Of a stretch of 64,000 bases of DNA, positions 25,945 to 34,791 are shown piece by piece. Location of the stretch: assembly GCF_009793335.1 (NCBI RefSeq), contig NZ_WING01000001.1, forward strand, positions 7,130,001-7,194,000, read 5' to 3'. The number at the start of each line of letters is the position of its first letter. Positions within the stretch are counted from its first letter, which is position 1. The notes under the pieces are model-generated. The model ran no database searches. It saw only the letters and a program-made list of their open reading frames with translations, and was not told where the DNA came from. The position numbers and the translations under genes are program-made. The stretch comes from Actinomadura sp. J1-007 (lineage in GTDB: Bacteria > Actinomycetota > Actinomycetes > Streptosporangiales > Streptosporangiaceae).

Positions 25945-26843
25945 GAGTTCCTTTCGGTGAGTTCGAGCAGGTCACGAGACCTTCGCTCGATCAACTCCAA
26001 AGTGTCTTTCACTTTCAGAGAGTCACCGATGAGCCGCTCCATCGCGGCGAGGTAGCCGACGACCTACTCCGGCGCCTCCTCCCACACATCACCGGCCGTC
26101 GTCTCCAGGTAGACCGCCTCGGGGTCAGTGTCCCTGAACGTCAAGATCGAAAACGCGCTGGCGGCGGCGCTGGCGCCTGCCTCGAAGGGCAGCACCTGAC
26201 GAACCGTCCCTCCAGCCCGGCGTGCGCGCCGACGTCGAACGACAGGTGCTGGATGGTGACGTTGTCGCTGCGGGCGACCTTGTACAGCTCCACCAGTTGA
26301 GCCTGCATGACCGCCGGTCCGCCGATCTGGCGGTGCAGGACCGTCCCATCGAGCGCCGCGTGAAGGTGCGGGGCGTCCGTCCTCGTCAGCAGGGCCCGCC
26401 GTAGTCCGCGCGCCTGCGCCCTGCGAGCAACGATCTCGTCCGGCTCGCCCGTAATGGCGCCGATGACGGGCCGGGAGTACGGCTCGATCTGCCGCAGCCC
26501 CGGAATGATCTGGCTCTGGAACGAGCGGATCGAGACCGCCTCATCCTCCAACGCCACGTAGTTGCCCTGAACGACGTCGTTATAGCTCTCCCACCCAGCC
26601 GCGCCCCGGTGTGCCTGCCGCGAATTGCAGCAGGCGCTCCCGCTCCTCACCGTCGACCTGGTAGTGGTCCATGAGCTGGACGACGGCCCGCTGGACCCGC
26701 TCGGTCTGCGCAGCCTCGATTCGGCCGACGGTCGGGCGGCTCCACCGCAAAGCGGCGGCAACCCCGACCTGCGAGAGGCCGCGTGCTTCTCGCAGACGCG
26801 CCAACTCCCGGCCGAGGCGCCGCCGGTGTCGCAGAGTTGCCAT
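25941..26843 (-). pseudogene. XRE-family regulator with DUF5753 domain, two frameshifts and an amber codon
   Basis: Begins at ATG 26843 with an XRE helix-turn-helix (GRELARLREARGLSQVGVAA, LRWSRPTVGRIEAAQTERV). A DUF5753 domain follows in a second frame (ESYNDVVQGNYVALEDEAVS, IIPGLRQIEPYSRPVIGA, VEQ-like QLVELYKVARSDNVTIQHL). A third segment has LPFEAGAS and ILTFRDTDPEAVYLE. Frame changes occur near 26590 (G-run) and 26206 (single C), and TAG interrupts the C-terminus after EEAPE. The tail ends RRSRDLLELTERNS. Net length equals an intact 300-residue protein. The stop codon means real inactivation is likely, unlike the pure homopolymer cases. Confidence 0.75.
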
Positions 26844-26869
26844 GTCCAGTAATGGTCGGTACAGAAATT

Positions 26870-27238
26870 GAATGTTCGGTGCTGGCCAACGAGGCGCGTA
26901 GGAATCTGCCGAGAAACTGGTCGGCGCCACCGGCCGTCCCAGGTGCGCGCGGCCAGCACCTTGCAGATCATCGCGCCGTCCACCATCAGCAGCCAGCCGT
27001 CCGCGCCTGCTCGCAGGATCCACGCCAGCCACCAGTCCCCTCGGCAGGACGGGCAGACCAGCGCCGTCACCGTGCGCTGGGTCTGCTCCCAGTCGGCCAG
27101 GACGAAGTCGAGCGACCGCAGGGCGCCCCGGCAGTCGGGGCACATGCCCTCCGACAACGCCGCCTCGGCGTGCGTGGCGTACCGCTCCAGGGACTCCCCG
27201 TGCGGCGGGCCCGGCCACTGCCACCTCACGCACGCCAC
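26870..27238 (-). pseudogene. Zinc-ribbon protein, unknown, 3' end lost
   Basis: From ATG 27238 the frame gives CPDCRG and CPSCRGDW spaced by about 33 residues (a zinc-ribbon arrangement) with WLLMVDGAMICKVL after them. The frame then runs without a stop into the XRE gene in another register, so its own ending appears to have been lost near 26870-26940. Not recognised beyond the metal-binding motifs. Confidence 0.4.
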
Positions 27239-27460
27239 GGTACGCCGCGACCGCCCGGTGTCCTGTTGGACCGCATCGTCGGCCCGCGAGGAGGATCGAA
27301 ACGGCCAGTAGCGGCTGGCTGGCCCGTCGTGGCTGTGGAAGGCGCATCGTCACCGGCTCTTGATCGGCGTCGCAGAAATGATGTGTCCAGCGCAGCGACC
27401 TTCGACAAGGATCTGCTGATAGACCGCTGGTACCGTGGACCCTCGCCGTTGGGAGGAGAG

Positions 27461-28149
27461 ATGCGTCCTCGGTGCACGAAGTGCGGAAAGCGTTTCCGCC
27501 TCCGGTGGAAGGAGTATCAGCGCCTTCGTTACGAGCGCATTTCGTTGATGTGCGAGAACTGTCATGCCTTGCTGGTGGCGCGGAACCAGGACCACCAGCG
27601 ACGCGAGCGGGACAGGTTCGATCGCCTTATCACCGATGTCGACGCATGGCTGGCCACCGCGTCGGCCTGGTCGCCTGCCGCGCTGGAGCGGGCGTGCGCC
27701 CATCACGAGCGTGCCGTGGGCGAGGTTCGGACTCGTTCGTCCGGCGCCCGGTGTCGGAGGCCAGGCTCCACGACGACATGGTTTTACGCCACGCGCTCCG
27801 GCCGTGGGTCGAAACCCTGCGCACTGAGGAACTGGTGCCGCTCCTCGCCGCTTCCATTGCCCGTCCGCAGCAACAGTCGTGGCCGATCGATCCGCCGGTG
27901 TCCCGGCAACGCACCTTCGTCTCGGTGAGCCTTGCCGCAGTGCCGGCGGCTGTTCCCACAGAGCACGCCGGGGTGCTGCGGCACGAGATCAGCAGCTACA
28001 GCACGAAGGACGACGTCGACTACACGACCTCACTCGGCAGCGTCTTCCGAAACGACCCTGGTACGACGGTCGTGCTGTGGGTGTACGAGCAGACCAAGGC
28101 CGTGATGAACGACCCGTTCCAACCGATCCGCGTGTGCCGCCTCGGCTAA
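27461..28149 (+). pseudogene. Zinc-ribbon hypothetical protein, frameshifted
   Basis: Preceded by an excellent ribosome site (GGGAGGAGAG) at ATG 27461. The N-terminus carries CTKCGKRFRLRW and CENCHALL (zinc ribbon), then a charged helix (QDHQRRERDRFDRLITDVDA). Near 27731 the frame changes: GAGGTTCGG is read where GAGGGTTCGG would continue as GSDSFVRRPVSEARLHDDMV. The C-terminal domain (TFVSVSLAAVPA, YSTKDDVDYTTSLGSVFRND, TTVVLWVYEQTKAVM) is unknown. One base gives 229 residues. A short hairpin follows the stop. Confidence 0.55.
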
Positions 28150-28151
28150 GG

Positions 28152-28166
28152 CCCTTCTGAGAAGGG
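28152..28166 (+). terminator. Short hairpin after the zinc-ribbon gene
   Basis: CCCTTC-TGA-GAAGGG directly after the stop codon. A six-pair stem without a T-run; a weak intrinsic terminator at best. Confidence 0.35.
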
Positions 28167-28409
28167 TGATCTTGGGTCGGGGAGAGGCGCCGCGACCACT
28201 TCAGGGTGTGGCTGCCATCGCGCCGCCAGGAGCGTCGGGTGGGACCCGGAGCAGCGTGAGCGGTCCGGCGGGTCGACCGGGCGGCCGAGGCCCTCGCTCA
28301 AGATCTCGACCTGGTCGGGCGCGCTCAGCCGCTCTGGGCCGCAGCGGCTACGCCGGTCCGATCCCGTCCAAGAGCGGTGACCAGGCCCCTGCCCCCGGGG
28401 CGTCGTGAT

Positions 28410-28994
28410 TCAGGCGTCCACGGGCCGGTAGGGGACGGCGAACAGCCGTGCGACGAGCTCTCCGCGGCTGGAGGTCTCCGTCTTGCCGAAGAGGGCCTTG
28501 AGGTGGCCTCGTACGGTGTGGGGGGAGATGAACACGGCCGTGGCGATCTCCGCGGTGGGCAGGCCCCGTGCCACGAGTTGAGCGATCTCGAATTCGCGTG
28601 GTGTCAGGCCGTACGCCTGGCCGATGATGACCGCCAGGTCGGCGGGAGGGGCGAATTCGATGACGAGTGCGGTCGGCCCCGGCCGCCCGCCGGGCCGGCT
28701 GAGGCATGAGGCGCGGCAGGTCAGCCACTGCCCGTCGAGGGTCTGGATGCGGATCTGGGCGCTGCCGCGGTCGCGGCCCTGGGCGATGGCCCGCGCCTGC
28801 AGAGCCGTGCCGATCAGCCAGATGGGCAGCTTCAGTCCGAGGACCGACGGTGTGGACGGCCCGTCCGGCAGGAGCGCGAGACAGCGCCGGGCCTCCTCGT
28901 TGATCGATGTGGCCTCGCCGTGCTCGTCGAAGAGCAGCAGGCCGAGTGCGGCGGATCCGGGGCCGCCGCCGGATTCGGACGGCGTCCACCGCAA
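28410..28994 (-). CDS. LuxR-family regulator with PAS-like N-terminal region
   Basis: A 194-residue regulator. The N-terminal part (LGLLLFDEHGEATSINEEAR) is the PAS-like segment seen before the helix-turn-helix in a group of actinobacterial LuxR proteins. The C-terminus has YGLTPREFEIAQLVARGLPT and EIATAVFISPHTVRGHLKAL. Relatives are usually longer (about 350 residues with a GAF-like domain), so this may be truncated. Sequence upstream to 29166 (LTELTAAQLVALADALGIAV) is in another frame and may be a remnant of a different gene. Target unknown; the MFS gene is the nearest divergent unit. Confidence 0.7.
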   Translation of the reverse strand: MRWTPSESGGGPGSAALGLLLFDEHGEATSINEEARRCLALLPDGPSTPSVLGLKLPIWLIGTALQARAIAQGRDRGSAQIRIQTLDGQWLTCRASCLSRPGGRPGPTALVIEFAPPADLAVIIGQAYGLTPREFEIAQLVARGLPTAEIATAVFISPHTVRGHLKALFGKTETSSRGELVARLFAVPYRPVDA

Positions 28995-29503
28995 TGCCCA
29001 GGGCGTCGGCGAGCGCGACCAGTTGCGCGGCGGTCAACTCGGTCAGCTCGGTCGCGGCGATCTGGTCCCGCTCATCCAGCCGCAGCCCGGTCCGGCGTGC
29101 CAGGGCCAGCGGGGGCTGACAAGGCCGGTAGAGGGGGGCGGTCGCTTGCGTTCGTGTCGTTGGCATGCGTCCCGGGGGGCGCGCTACAGGGTGCCTCAGG
29201 TCATTGACGGATCGGGCGGAGCCGTTGTTAATGAGATCAGTAGGTCGGAAACTGTGTTTCGCCTAGAGAAACATAGGGGTTGTCTTGGGCAGCGGCGGCA
29301 GCACGGTCGGGGTGCCCGCGGTCGGGCTTCAGGGGCCGACGACCTTTGGGGGCGCACTGCGTGGCGGTGCTGCTCTCGTTACGTTGCCATCGTCCTACGG
29401 CCGGACGCGGCCGGATGCAGGGCATATCCACTCGCGGATCGGGACCTGAAGCGGTCCGACGAGCCCCGTGCCGCCACATGCTGCCGGGAAGGACGGAGGT
29501 GAT
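28995..29503. other. Intergenic region upstream of the MFS gene
   Basis: About 500 bases between the LuxR and MFS genes. It contains an AT-richer stretch near 29220-29280 with the IclR-type operator described separately; the MFS promoter is probably there, giving a leader of about 200 bases. No small gene is supported except the uncertain remnant ending near 28960. Confidence 0.4.
29247..29272. promoter_or_regulatory. IclR-type operator, GGAAAC-N3-GTTTC-N7-GAAAC
   Basis: GGAAAC-TGT-GTTTC (29247-29260) followed after seven bases by GAAAC (29268-29272). Three half-sites with the same 3/7 spacing recur in front of other operons in 29-63 kb. The layout GAAAC-N3-GTTTC is that of the KdgR (IclR-family) box. 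Likely controls the MFS gene. Confidence 0.6.
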
Positions 29504-30883
29504 ATGAGCGAGCCTGGTTCGCACGAGGCGCCCTTCATTGAGATCGATGCCTTCGTCGGCAAGGCTCCGGTGGCGATCGATCCGGGCAAGGGGGCGCCGT
29601 TCGGCTGGTGGCCGGCGATCTGCGTCGCGTTGGCCGCGCTGATCGACCGGATCGAGACCAACCTGATGGCCGGGGCTCTACCCAAGATCCAAGAGGAGTT
29701 CGGCTTCGGCGATACCGCGGGCGGTGCGATCGCCACCGCCGCGGCCATGGCCGGAGTGGTCCTGCTGATTCCGGCGGGGCGGCTGGCCGACCGGGCCCGC
29801 CGGACGTGGACGATGGCAGCCGTGGTCGCGGTCTGGTCGCTCCTGACGCTCGGCAGCGGTCTGGCCCAGTCGTACATGATGCTCTTCGGCGTGCGAGTAC
29901 TCCTGGGCAGCGCCGGACAGCTCTACAACCCGTCCGGCTCCAGCCTGATCGCTGACTACTATCCGGGCAGTGGTCGTACGCGAGCGTACGGAGTGGAGCG
30001 CTTCGCCTACTTCGCCGGGCTGCCGCTGGGCATCATGGCTGGTGGCGCGCTCGCTGAGGTCGTCGGCTGGCGGATGATGTTCTTCGTTGTCGCGCTGCCC
30101 GGTGCGCTGGTCGCGCTGGCCTGCCTGACCGTGCGGGAGCCCGTCCGCGGGTTGGGCGACCGTATCGAGGCCATGCGCACCGGCCTGAGTGTTGGTCGGA
30201 CGGTGACGCAGGGGCGCAAGCCGACCGGCGAGGAACTGCGGGCGCTGTGGGGCATTCGCACGCTCCGCTCCATCGTCTCCGGCCTGACCATCCTGTTCTT
30301 CGGGCTCGGCGGGCTGTTCTTCTGGATGCCGAGTTACTACGAGCGTGCGTACGGCCTTTCTGAGGGCCCGGCGGCTGGCCTCGCGGGCGGAGTCGGCTTG
30401 TTCGGCATGGTCATCGGCATGGTGCTGGGCAGTCGGTATGGAGACCGGTGGCACGGGAACGTTCCCGGGTGGCGGGTCCGGCTGGGCGGGATCGGCTTGG
30501 TCGTGGGCGCGCTGGGCCTCGCGGGCGCCGTGCTCGTCCCGCCATTGCCGGCACAGGTCACCTTCTACGCGATGGCGAACGTCGGCTTCTGCATCGCCAT
30601 CCCCAGCCTCACGGCCGCCAACGCCGACGTCATCAGCGCCGGCCGACGCGGCCTGGGCTTCGCGGTCCTCCAGTTCCTCATCACACTCGGCGGAGCGATC
30701 GGTCCGCTTCTCGTCGGCCTGTTCTCCGACCTGGTCGGCTCGTTGCGAGGCGCCTTCACGGTGCTGTTGCTGCCACTCGTCGTCGGCACCGTGGTCACCT
30801 TGGCCGGCCGCCGCCACTACGACGCCGACGCCGCCCGGGCGCTCGCCGGCGACGGAACGCCGGACGCCGGACCGTCTCGGTGA
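29504..30883 (+). CDS. Major facilitator superfamily transporter (spinster/organic-anion type)
   Basis: A 459-residue MFS permease with 12 predicted helices. The N-terminal helix 1 includes WPAICVALAALIDRIETNLM. The loop 2-3 signature is GRLADRARRTWTMAAVVAVW, and helix 4-5 contains NPSGSSLIADYYPGSGRTRA as in the spinster-like/hexuronate-type porters. Start at ATG 29504 is fixed by a textbook ribosome site (GGAGGTGAT). It begins the catabolic region and has an IclR-type operator about 250 bases upstream, so import of the pathway substrate or export of a product is a fair inference. Confidence 0.85.
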   Translation: MSEPGSHEAPFIEIDAFVGKAPVAIDPGKGAPFGWWPAICVALAALIDRIETNLMAGALPKIQEEFGFGDTAGGAIATAAAMAGVVLLIPAGRLADRARRTWTMAAVVAVWSLLTLGSGLAQSYMMLFGVRVLLGSAGQLYNPSGSSLIADYYPGSGRTRAYGVERFAYFAGLPLGIMAGGALAEVVGWRMMFFVVALPGALVALACLTVREPVRGLGDRIEAMRTGLSVGRTVTQGRKPTGEELRALWGIRTLRSIVSGLTILFFGLGGLFFWMPSYYERAYGLSEGPAAGLAGGVGLFGMVIGMVLGSRYGDRWHGNVPGWRVRLGGIGLVVGALGLAGAVLVPPLPAQVTFYAMANVGFCIAIPSLTAANADVISAGRRGLGFAVLQFLITLGGAIGPLLVGLFSDLVGSLRGAFTVLLLPLVVGTVVTLAGRRHYDADAARALAGDGTPDAGPSR

Positions 30884-31130
30884 CCGTCCGCCGGTGCACA
30901 CGCCTGCCGGTGCCCACTCGCCAAGCTGTTGCGGTGTCCGAAACGCCGTTGCCGCGTCGGTGGAGCGAGGGGCAGTTTCCGGTCTGCGGACTGAAGTGGA
31001 GTTTGTGTTGCTGCCGTCGGCGCACTGGCGCTTGGGGGCTACTTCCTGATGGGTACGCGGAACCCGCTTCCCAGTGTGCTTTTCGTCCCGCAAGCCTCTG
31101 GCGGGCGGCGAACAGCGGAGGTACTGTTTT

Positions 31131-31145
31131 GGAAACGGTGTTTCC
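31131..31145. promoter_or_regulatory. IclR-type operator upstream of the Rieske gene
   Basis: Perfect palindrome GGAAAC-GGT-GTTTCC, with a degenerate third half-site GAACC after the same 7-base spacing (31152-31156). It lies about 280 bases before the Rieske ATG in a 540-base region (30884-31423) that otherwise has no supported gene. A weaker match (GAAAC-GCC-GTTGC) is at 30940-30952. Confidence 0.6.
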
Positions 31146-31423
31146 CTAGCAGAACCACGAGGTGTGATGGATCCGTTCCGGCTCGGACGGGACCGACCTG
31201 GACTGCGTCCGGCGCTGCGGTCCTCTCTCCACCGGCGCATCATCCGCCCGGCACCCTCCTGGCGCGACCGCGTCGCTCGCCCGCGGCTCGGAACGGCGAC
31301 CGGGAGGTGTCTATCCGTGAGCTTCCTCTCCGACGCGTGTGGTCTCTGACGTGCGCGCGGAACCTGTGACACCGGACCTTGCCTGGCACTGGTCCGCCAA
31401 CGGCGCCGATCAAGGAGGCCGCC

Positions 31424-32503
31424 ATGCTCAAAGACTTCTGGTACGCGCTGGACTTCAGCCATGCGGTGACGCGGAAGCCCCGCAAGGTCACCTGCCTCGG
31501 TCAGGATTTCGTCCTGTACCGCAAGCGCGACGGCAGCGTGGCCTGCCTGTCGGATCTGTGCGTCCACCGTGGCGGTGCTCTGTCCATGGGAACGCTGGTC
31601 GACGATGTGATCGCCTGCCCGTACCACGGCTGGCAGTACGCGCCGGACGGGGCCTGCGTGAAGATTCCGGCCAATCCGGAGGGGCGCGGCATTCCCAGGA
31701 AGGCGCGCGTCGACGCCTACCCGGTTCGGGAGAGCTACGGCATGATCTGGGCGTTCCTCGGCGACCTGCCGGAGGAGGAGCGGCCTCCCATCCCGCACTT
31801 CCCCGAGCACGACGATCCATCGTTCCGGCCGGTCTACTTCGAGATGGAGATCAACGCCAACTACGAGCGGACCTTCGAGAACGTGGTGGACGCGGCGCAC
31901 ACGCCGTTCGTGCACGGCACGGCCTTCGGCAACCCGGACAAGCCAGAGGTCCCGGACTTCGAAGTCCGGCAGGGTAAATGGCATGCCGAAGCCGACATCC
32001 TGCTGAGTCCGCCGCCCGCCAAGGGACGGTGGAAGCGGCTTTACAAGGACAAGCCCGAGCAGGTGGTGGTCACCAACGCCTGGTACCTGCCCAACATCGT
32101 CAAGCTGCACGTCCGGCTGCCGTTCGGTGATCTGCTGCTGTACGACCACAACGTGCCGCTGAGCAGGGACCGCACCCTCGTGAAGATCGTCGGATATCGC
32201 AACTTCCTCACCCGCAAATGGGCCGACGGCAACGCGGTCAAACGGATCGAGAAGATATTCCTCCAGGACAAGCCCGTGGTGGAGTCCCAGCGGCCCGAAC
32301 TCCTGCCCTACGACCTGTCCGACGAGCTGCACATCCGCAGTGACTCGTTGCAGGTCGCCTACCGGCGCAGGCGTCGCGAACTTATTGAGGCCGGGTGGTG
32401 GATCGGTGACCACGAACACCCCGCCGCCACCGTCATTCCTTCGCCCGTCCGCCGGGAGGTACCCGAACTCGCTCACGCCTGGCAGCACAAAGAGCGGAAG
32501 TGA
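31424..32503 (+). CDS. Rieske non-heme iron oxygenase, alpha subunit (pheophorbide-oxygenase/VanA-like)
   Basis: A 359-residue Rieske oxygenase, which would use electrons from a separate reductase to oxygenate a ring. The [2Fe-2S] site is C46-x-H48-x16-C65-x2-H68 (CVHRGG and CPYHGW). The mononuclear iron site is N153-x2-D156-x2-H159-x4-H164 (NVVDAAHTPFVH). This N-x2-D-x2-H pattern is shared by VanA-type demethylases and by plant PAO/CAO/TIC55 enzymes; the C-terminal CxxC of plant PAO is absent. The start is fixed by AAGGAGGCCGCC. No reductase gene is adjacent. Context with RCCR-like proteins suggests a tetrapyrrole substrate, but a simple aromatic ether is the conservative alternative. Confidence 0.85.
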   Translation: MLKDFWYALDFSHAVTRKPRKVTCLGQDFVLYRKRDGSVACLSDLCVHRGGALSMGTLVDDVIACPYHGWQYAPDGACVKIPANPEGRGIPRKARVDAYPVRESYGMIWAFLGDLPEEERPPIPHFPEHDDPSFRPVYFEMEINANYERTFENVVDAAHTPFVHGTAFGNPDKPEVPDFEVRQGKWHAEADILLSPPPAKGRWKRLYKDKPEQVVVTNAWYLPNIVKLHVRLPFGDLLLYDHNVPLSRDRTLVKIVGYRNFLTRKWADGNAVKRIEKIFLQDKPVVESQRPELLPYDLSDELHIRSDSLQVAYRRRRRELIEAGWWIGDHEHPAATVIPSPVRREVPELAHAWQHKERK

Positions 32504-32666
32504 GCGGTCCGCCCGGGCGTTGAGCGACCTTACTCCGCGGTGAGCGGGTTGTGCCCGATCCAGGCAACGCTCTGGCCTGCGGGACGTCCGTGACCGCGTC
32601 AATTCGTGCAGTTTTCGGCGGGTCGGCGTGGAGGAGAATGGCGCGGCTGTTCCGCAAGGCACAGGA

Positions 32667-32681
32667 CGAGAAAGTTTCTCG
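32667..32681. promoter_or_regulatory. 15-base palindrome upstream of the 315-residue gene
   Basis: CGAGAAAGTTTCTCG is a perfect palindrome 42 bases before the GTG. It resembles the IclR-type half-sites (GAAA/TTTC) but with a one-base centre instead of C-N3-G. It may be a variant operator. Confidence 0.35.
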
Positions 32682-32722
32682 CCGGCGCATCACCAACGAC
32701 CTCGTCTCAAAGGGAGCACACG

Positions 32723-33670
32723 GTGGTTGAAGCAAGCCAATGGCAGCACCGCATCACCGGCGAATGGCACGGCAAGCCGTCGCTGTTCGACGCGAACGGT
32801 ACGTGGGTCGGATACGAGGACATCCGCCGATCGTCGGTGTTCGAGAACGGCGCCACCACGTACTACATGGATGGAGCGCTGGAGGCCGGTGGACCGTTGG
32901 CCAGCCGCTTCCGGCTGGGCGCGCCCTTCGCGTTCGGCGTGGTCGACTCCGACCAGAACCGCCTCTACACCGGCCCCGATTTCTACGGCGCCGGACAGCC
33001 GTACGGCGCATTCGTGGACGCGCACTATTACGGGCCCGGATGGCAGGTGGATCTCAATACCTGGAACCATGTGCTCCCGGACGGCGATACCCAGGTGTAC
33101 TCGTCCGTCCTCTACCAGGGCTGGGCGGTGGTGGGAGCCTTCAACGGGGTCTACAAGAGGACCACCGACCACGCCACCAATACCGCCACGCAGGACATGG
33201 TCCGGGAGTTCCTGGCGGCGGAGACGCGGAACGGGCCGACGCCGTACATCCTGCCGACCAAGAAGCAGTACGCGTACCGCGGCACTTGCGAGTTGTGGAA
33301 CGCCGACCAGAAACTGATCGGCGAGGTGCGGGTCAGCATCGGGCTGGATCCGGTAGATCTGCTCCGCACCCGCCTCGACGTCACATGGGCCGGGGCGATC
33401 GACCGACGCTATCGGGTCGAATGGCGGCGCGACGGCACCCGCTCCTTCTACGAGGGTCCCGACGCGTGGGGCAATGCCCAGGCCTTCGGCCGTGCTTCGT
33501 ACCCGGTGCTGCACTTCGCGGACGAGTGGAAGATGAAAGGCCGGGAATTCATGATCGACGCCGTCCCGGGGATGGGCGCCGGGCGCACCCTCACCGTGGC
33601 GTACGAACTGTTCGAGGGCAACGTGCTCTCCGCTGTCCTCCACGGAGTCCTCATCCGGGACGGCGACTGA
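32723..33670 (+). CDS. Hypothetical protein, probably two calycin-like beta domains
   Basis: A 315-residue protein that I do not recognise. It is rich in aromatic residues and beta-strand patterns, with two similar halves: the first opens WQHRITGEWHGKPSLFDANG and the second TCELWNADQKLIGEVRVSIG. This suggests a duplicated lipocalin/calycin-like barrel that binds a hydrophobic ligand. No signal peptide is seen, so it is probably cytoplasmic. GTG 32723 follows AAAGGGAG. It lies between the Rieske oxygenase and a methyltransferase on the same strand, so a ligand carrier or accessory enzyme for the pathway is possible (inference). Confidence 0.6.
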   Translation: MVEASQWQHRITGEWHGKPSLFDANGTWVGYEDIRRSSVFENGATTYYMDGALEAGGPLASRFRLGAPFAFGVVDSDQNRLYTGPDFYGAGQPYGAFVDAHYYGPGWQVDLNTWNHVLPDGDTQVYSSVLYQGWAVVGAFNGVYKRTTDHATNTATQDMVREFLAAETRNGPTPYILPTKKQYAYRGTCELWNADQKLIGEVRVSIGLDPVDLLRTRLDVTWAGAIDRRYRVEWRRDGTRSFYEGPDAWGNAQAFGRASYPVLHFADEWKMKGREFMIDAVPGMGAGRTLTVAYELFEGNVLSAVLHGVLIRDGD

Positions 33671-33862
33671 CCGCCATGCCGATCGTCGGCGGCGGATTCG
33701 CCAAGCTCGTCTTGCCGCAATTATCCGCCTGGGCTAGAGTCCGTTCTCGGACAGCACCGTCTCAGCGCCGGTACGGCAGTTATTCCCAGGCGTATGCCCA
33801 GGCTCAGTTTCGGGAGCAGTAGCATTCCAGCGGCCGATCATACTCGTTACGAGAGGAACGAC

Positions 33863-34702
33863 ATGGCGAAGGGGGACGAGCCTTCCGGGGGCGACGGCCG
33901 GTGGGATGACGTTTTGCAAGCGCATATTCCGCATTCGGCGCGGGTGTGGAACTACCTTCTGGGCGGCAAGGACCACTTCGCGGCCGACCGGGCGGCGGCG
34001 GACCACGCCGTCGCCCTGAAACCGGACATGATCGAACAGGCGCGGGCCGACCGGGCTTTCCTCGGCCGCGCTGTGCGGCACCTGGTCGGCGAGGAAGGGG
34101 TCAGGCAGTTCCTTGACATCGGCACCGGACTGCCCACCGCCGACAACACGCATCAGGTCGCGCAAAGGGTCGCTCCAGAGTGCAGAATCGTCTACGTTGA
34201 TCACGATCCGCTCGTGCTGGTGCATGCCCGCGCGCTGCTCACCAGCAGCCCCGAAGGCGGCTGCGACTACATCGATGCCGATGTGCGCGAGCCGGACGAG
34301 ATTCTGGCCGCGGCTCGAGCGCGCCTCGACTTCACGAAGCCGATCGCGGTCATGCTGGTGGGAATCCTGCACCACGTGGAGGACGCCGAGAAGCCCGAGG
34401 TGATCGTCCGGCGGCTGATGAGCGCGGTACCGCCGGGAAGCTGGCTTGTGATCAATCATCCGACCAGCGTCGTCCACGGTGAGCGTTCCGTGCGGAGCGC
34501 GCGTCAATGGAACGAGTCCGGTGGCAGGCCCACGGTCACCCTGCGCACGCCTGAACAGATCGGTCGGTACTTCGATGGTCTGGAGCTTCTCGACCCGGGT
34601 GTGGTGTCGTGCTCGCGCTGGCGCCCCGATCCCCGGTCCTTCGAGCCGGCGGTCGACGCCTACTGCGGGGCAGGGCGGAAGCCGATGTTCACGTCCGAGT
34701 GA
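33863..34702 (+). CDS. SAM-dependent methyltransferase, DUF574 family (copy 3)
   Basis: A 279-residue DUF574 methyltransferase: HIPHSARVWNYLLGGKDHFA, RADRAFLGRAVRHL, motif I FLDIGTGLPTADNTHQ, VYVDHDPLVLVHARALL. Diverged from the two copies at 24-25.7 kb. Start at ATG 33863 with AGAGGAACGAC. It is on the plus strand after the Rieske and hypothetical genes, separated by 190 bases, so it may have its own promoter. Convergent with the minus-strand operon. Substrate unknown. Confidence 0.9.
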   Translation: MAKGDEPSGGDGRWDDVLQAHIPHSARVWNYLLGGKDHFAADRAAADHAVALKPDMIEQARADRAFLGRAVRHLVGEEGVRQFLDIGTGLPTADNTHQVAQRVAPECRIVYVDHDPLVLVHARALLTSSPEGGCDYIDADVREPDEILAAARARLDFTKPIAVMLVGILHHVEDAEKPEVIVRRLMSAVPPGSWLVINHPTSVVHGERSVRSARQWNESGGRPTVTLRTPEQIGRYFDGLELLDPGVVSCSRWRPDPRSFEPAVDAYCGAGRKPMFTSE

Positions 34703-34791
34703 ACGGCCTGGTCGGCGGGACGGTCGTCTCCCCGTTCGCTCGCCGGCGCGGCTTCAGGCGGCGCGGTCGGCGGAGTGAGGCCGAGAGGCGC

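Noticed and set aside
28166..28408. 80-codon plus-strand frame after the zinc-ribbon gene
   Set aside because: Composition is Pro/Gly/Arg-rich as expected from random GC-rich DNA; no support.
30940..30952. GAAAC-GCC-GTTGC as a further IclR operator
   Set aside because: One mismatch and far from any start; recorded only as a weak match.
31074..31349. Small frame over the operator upstream of the Rieske gene
   Set aside because: It overlaps the operator and lacks a family or ribosome site; more likely leader sequence.
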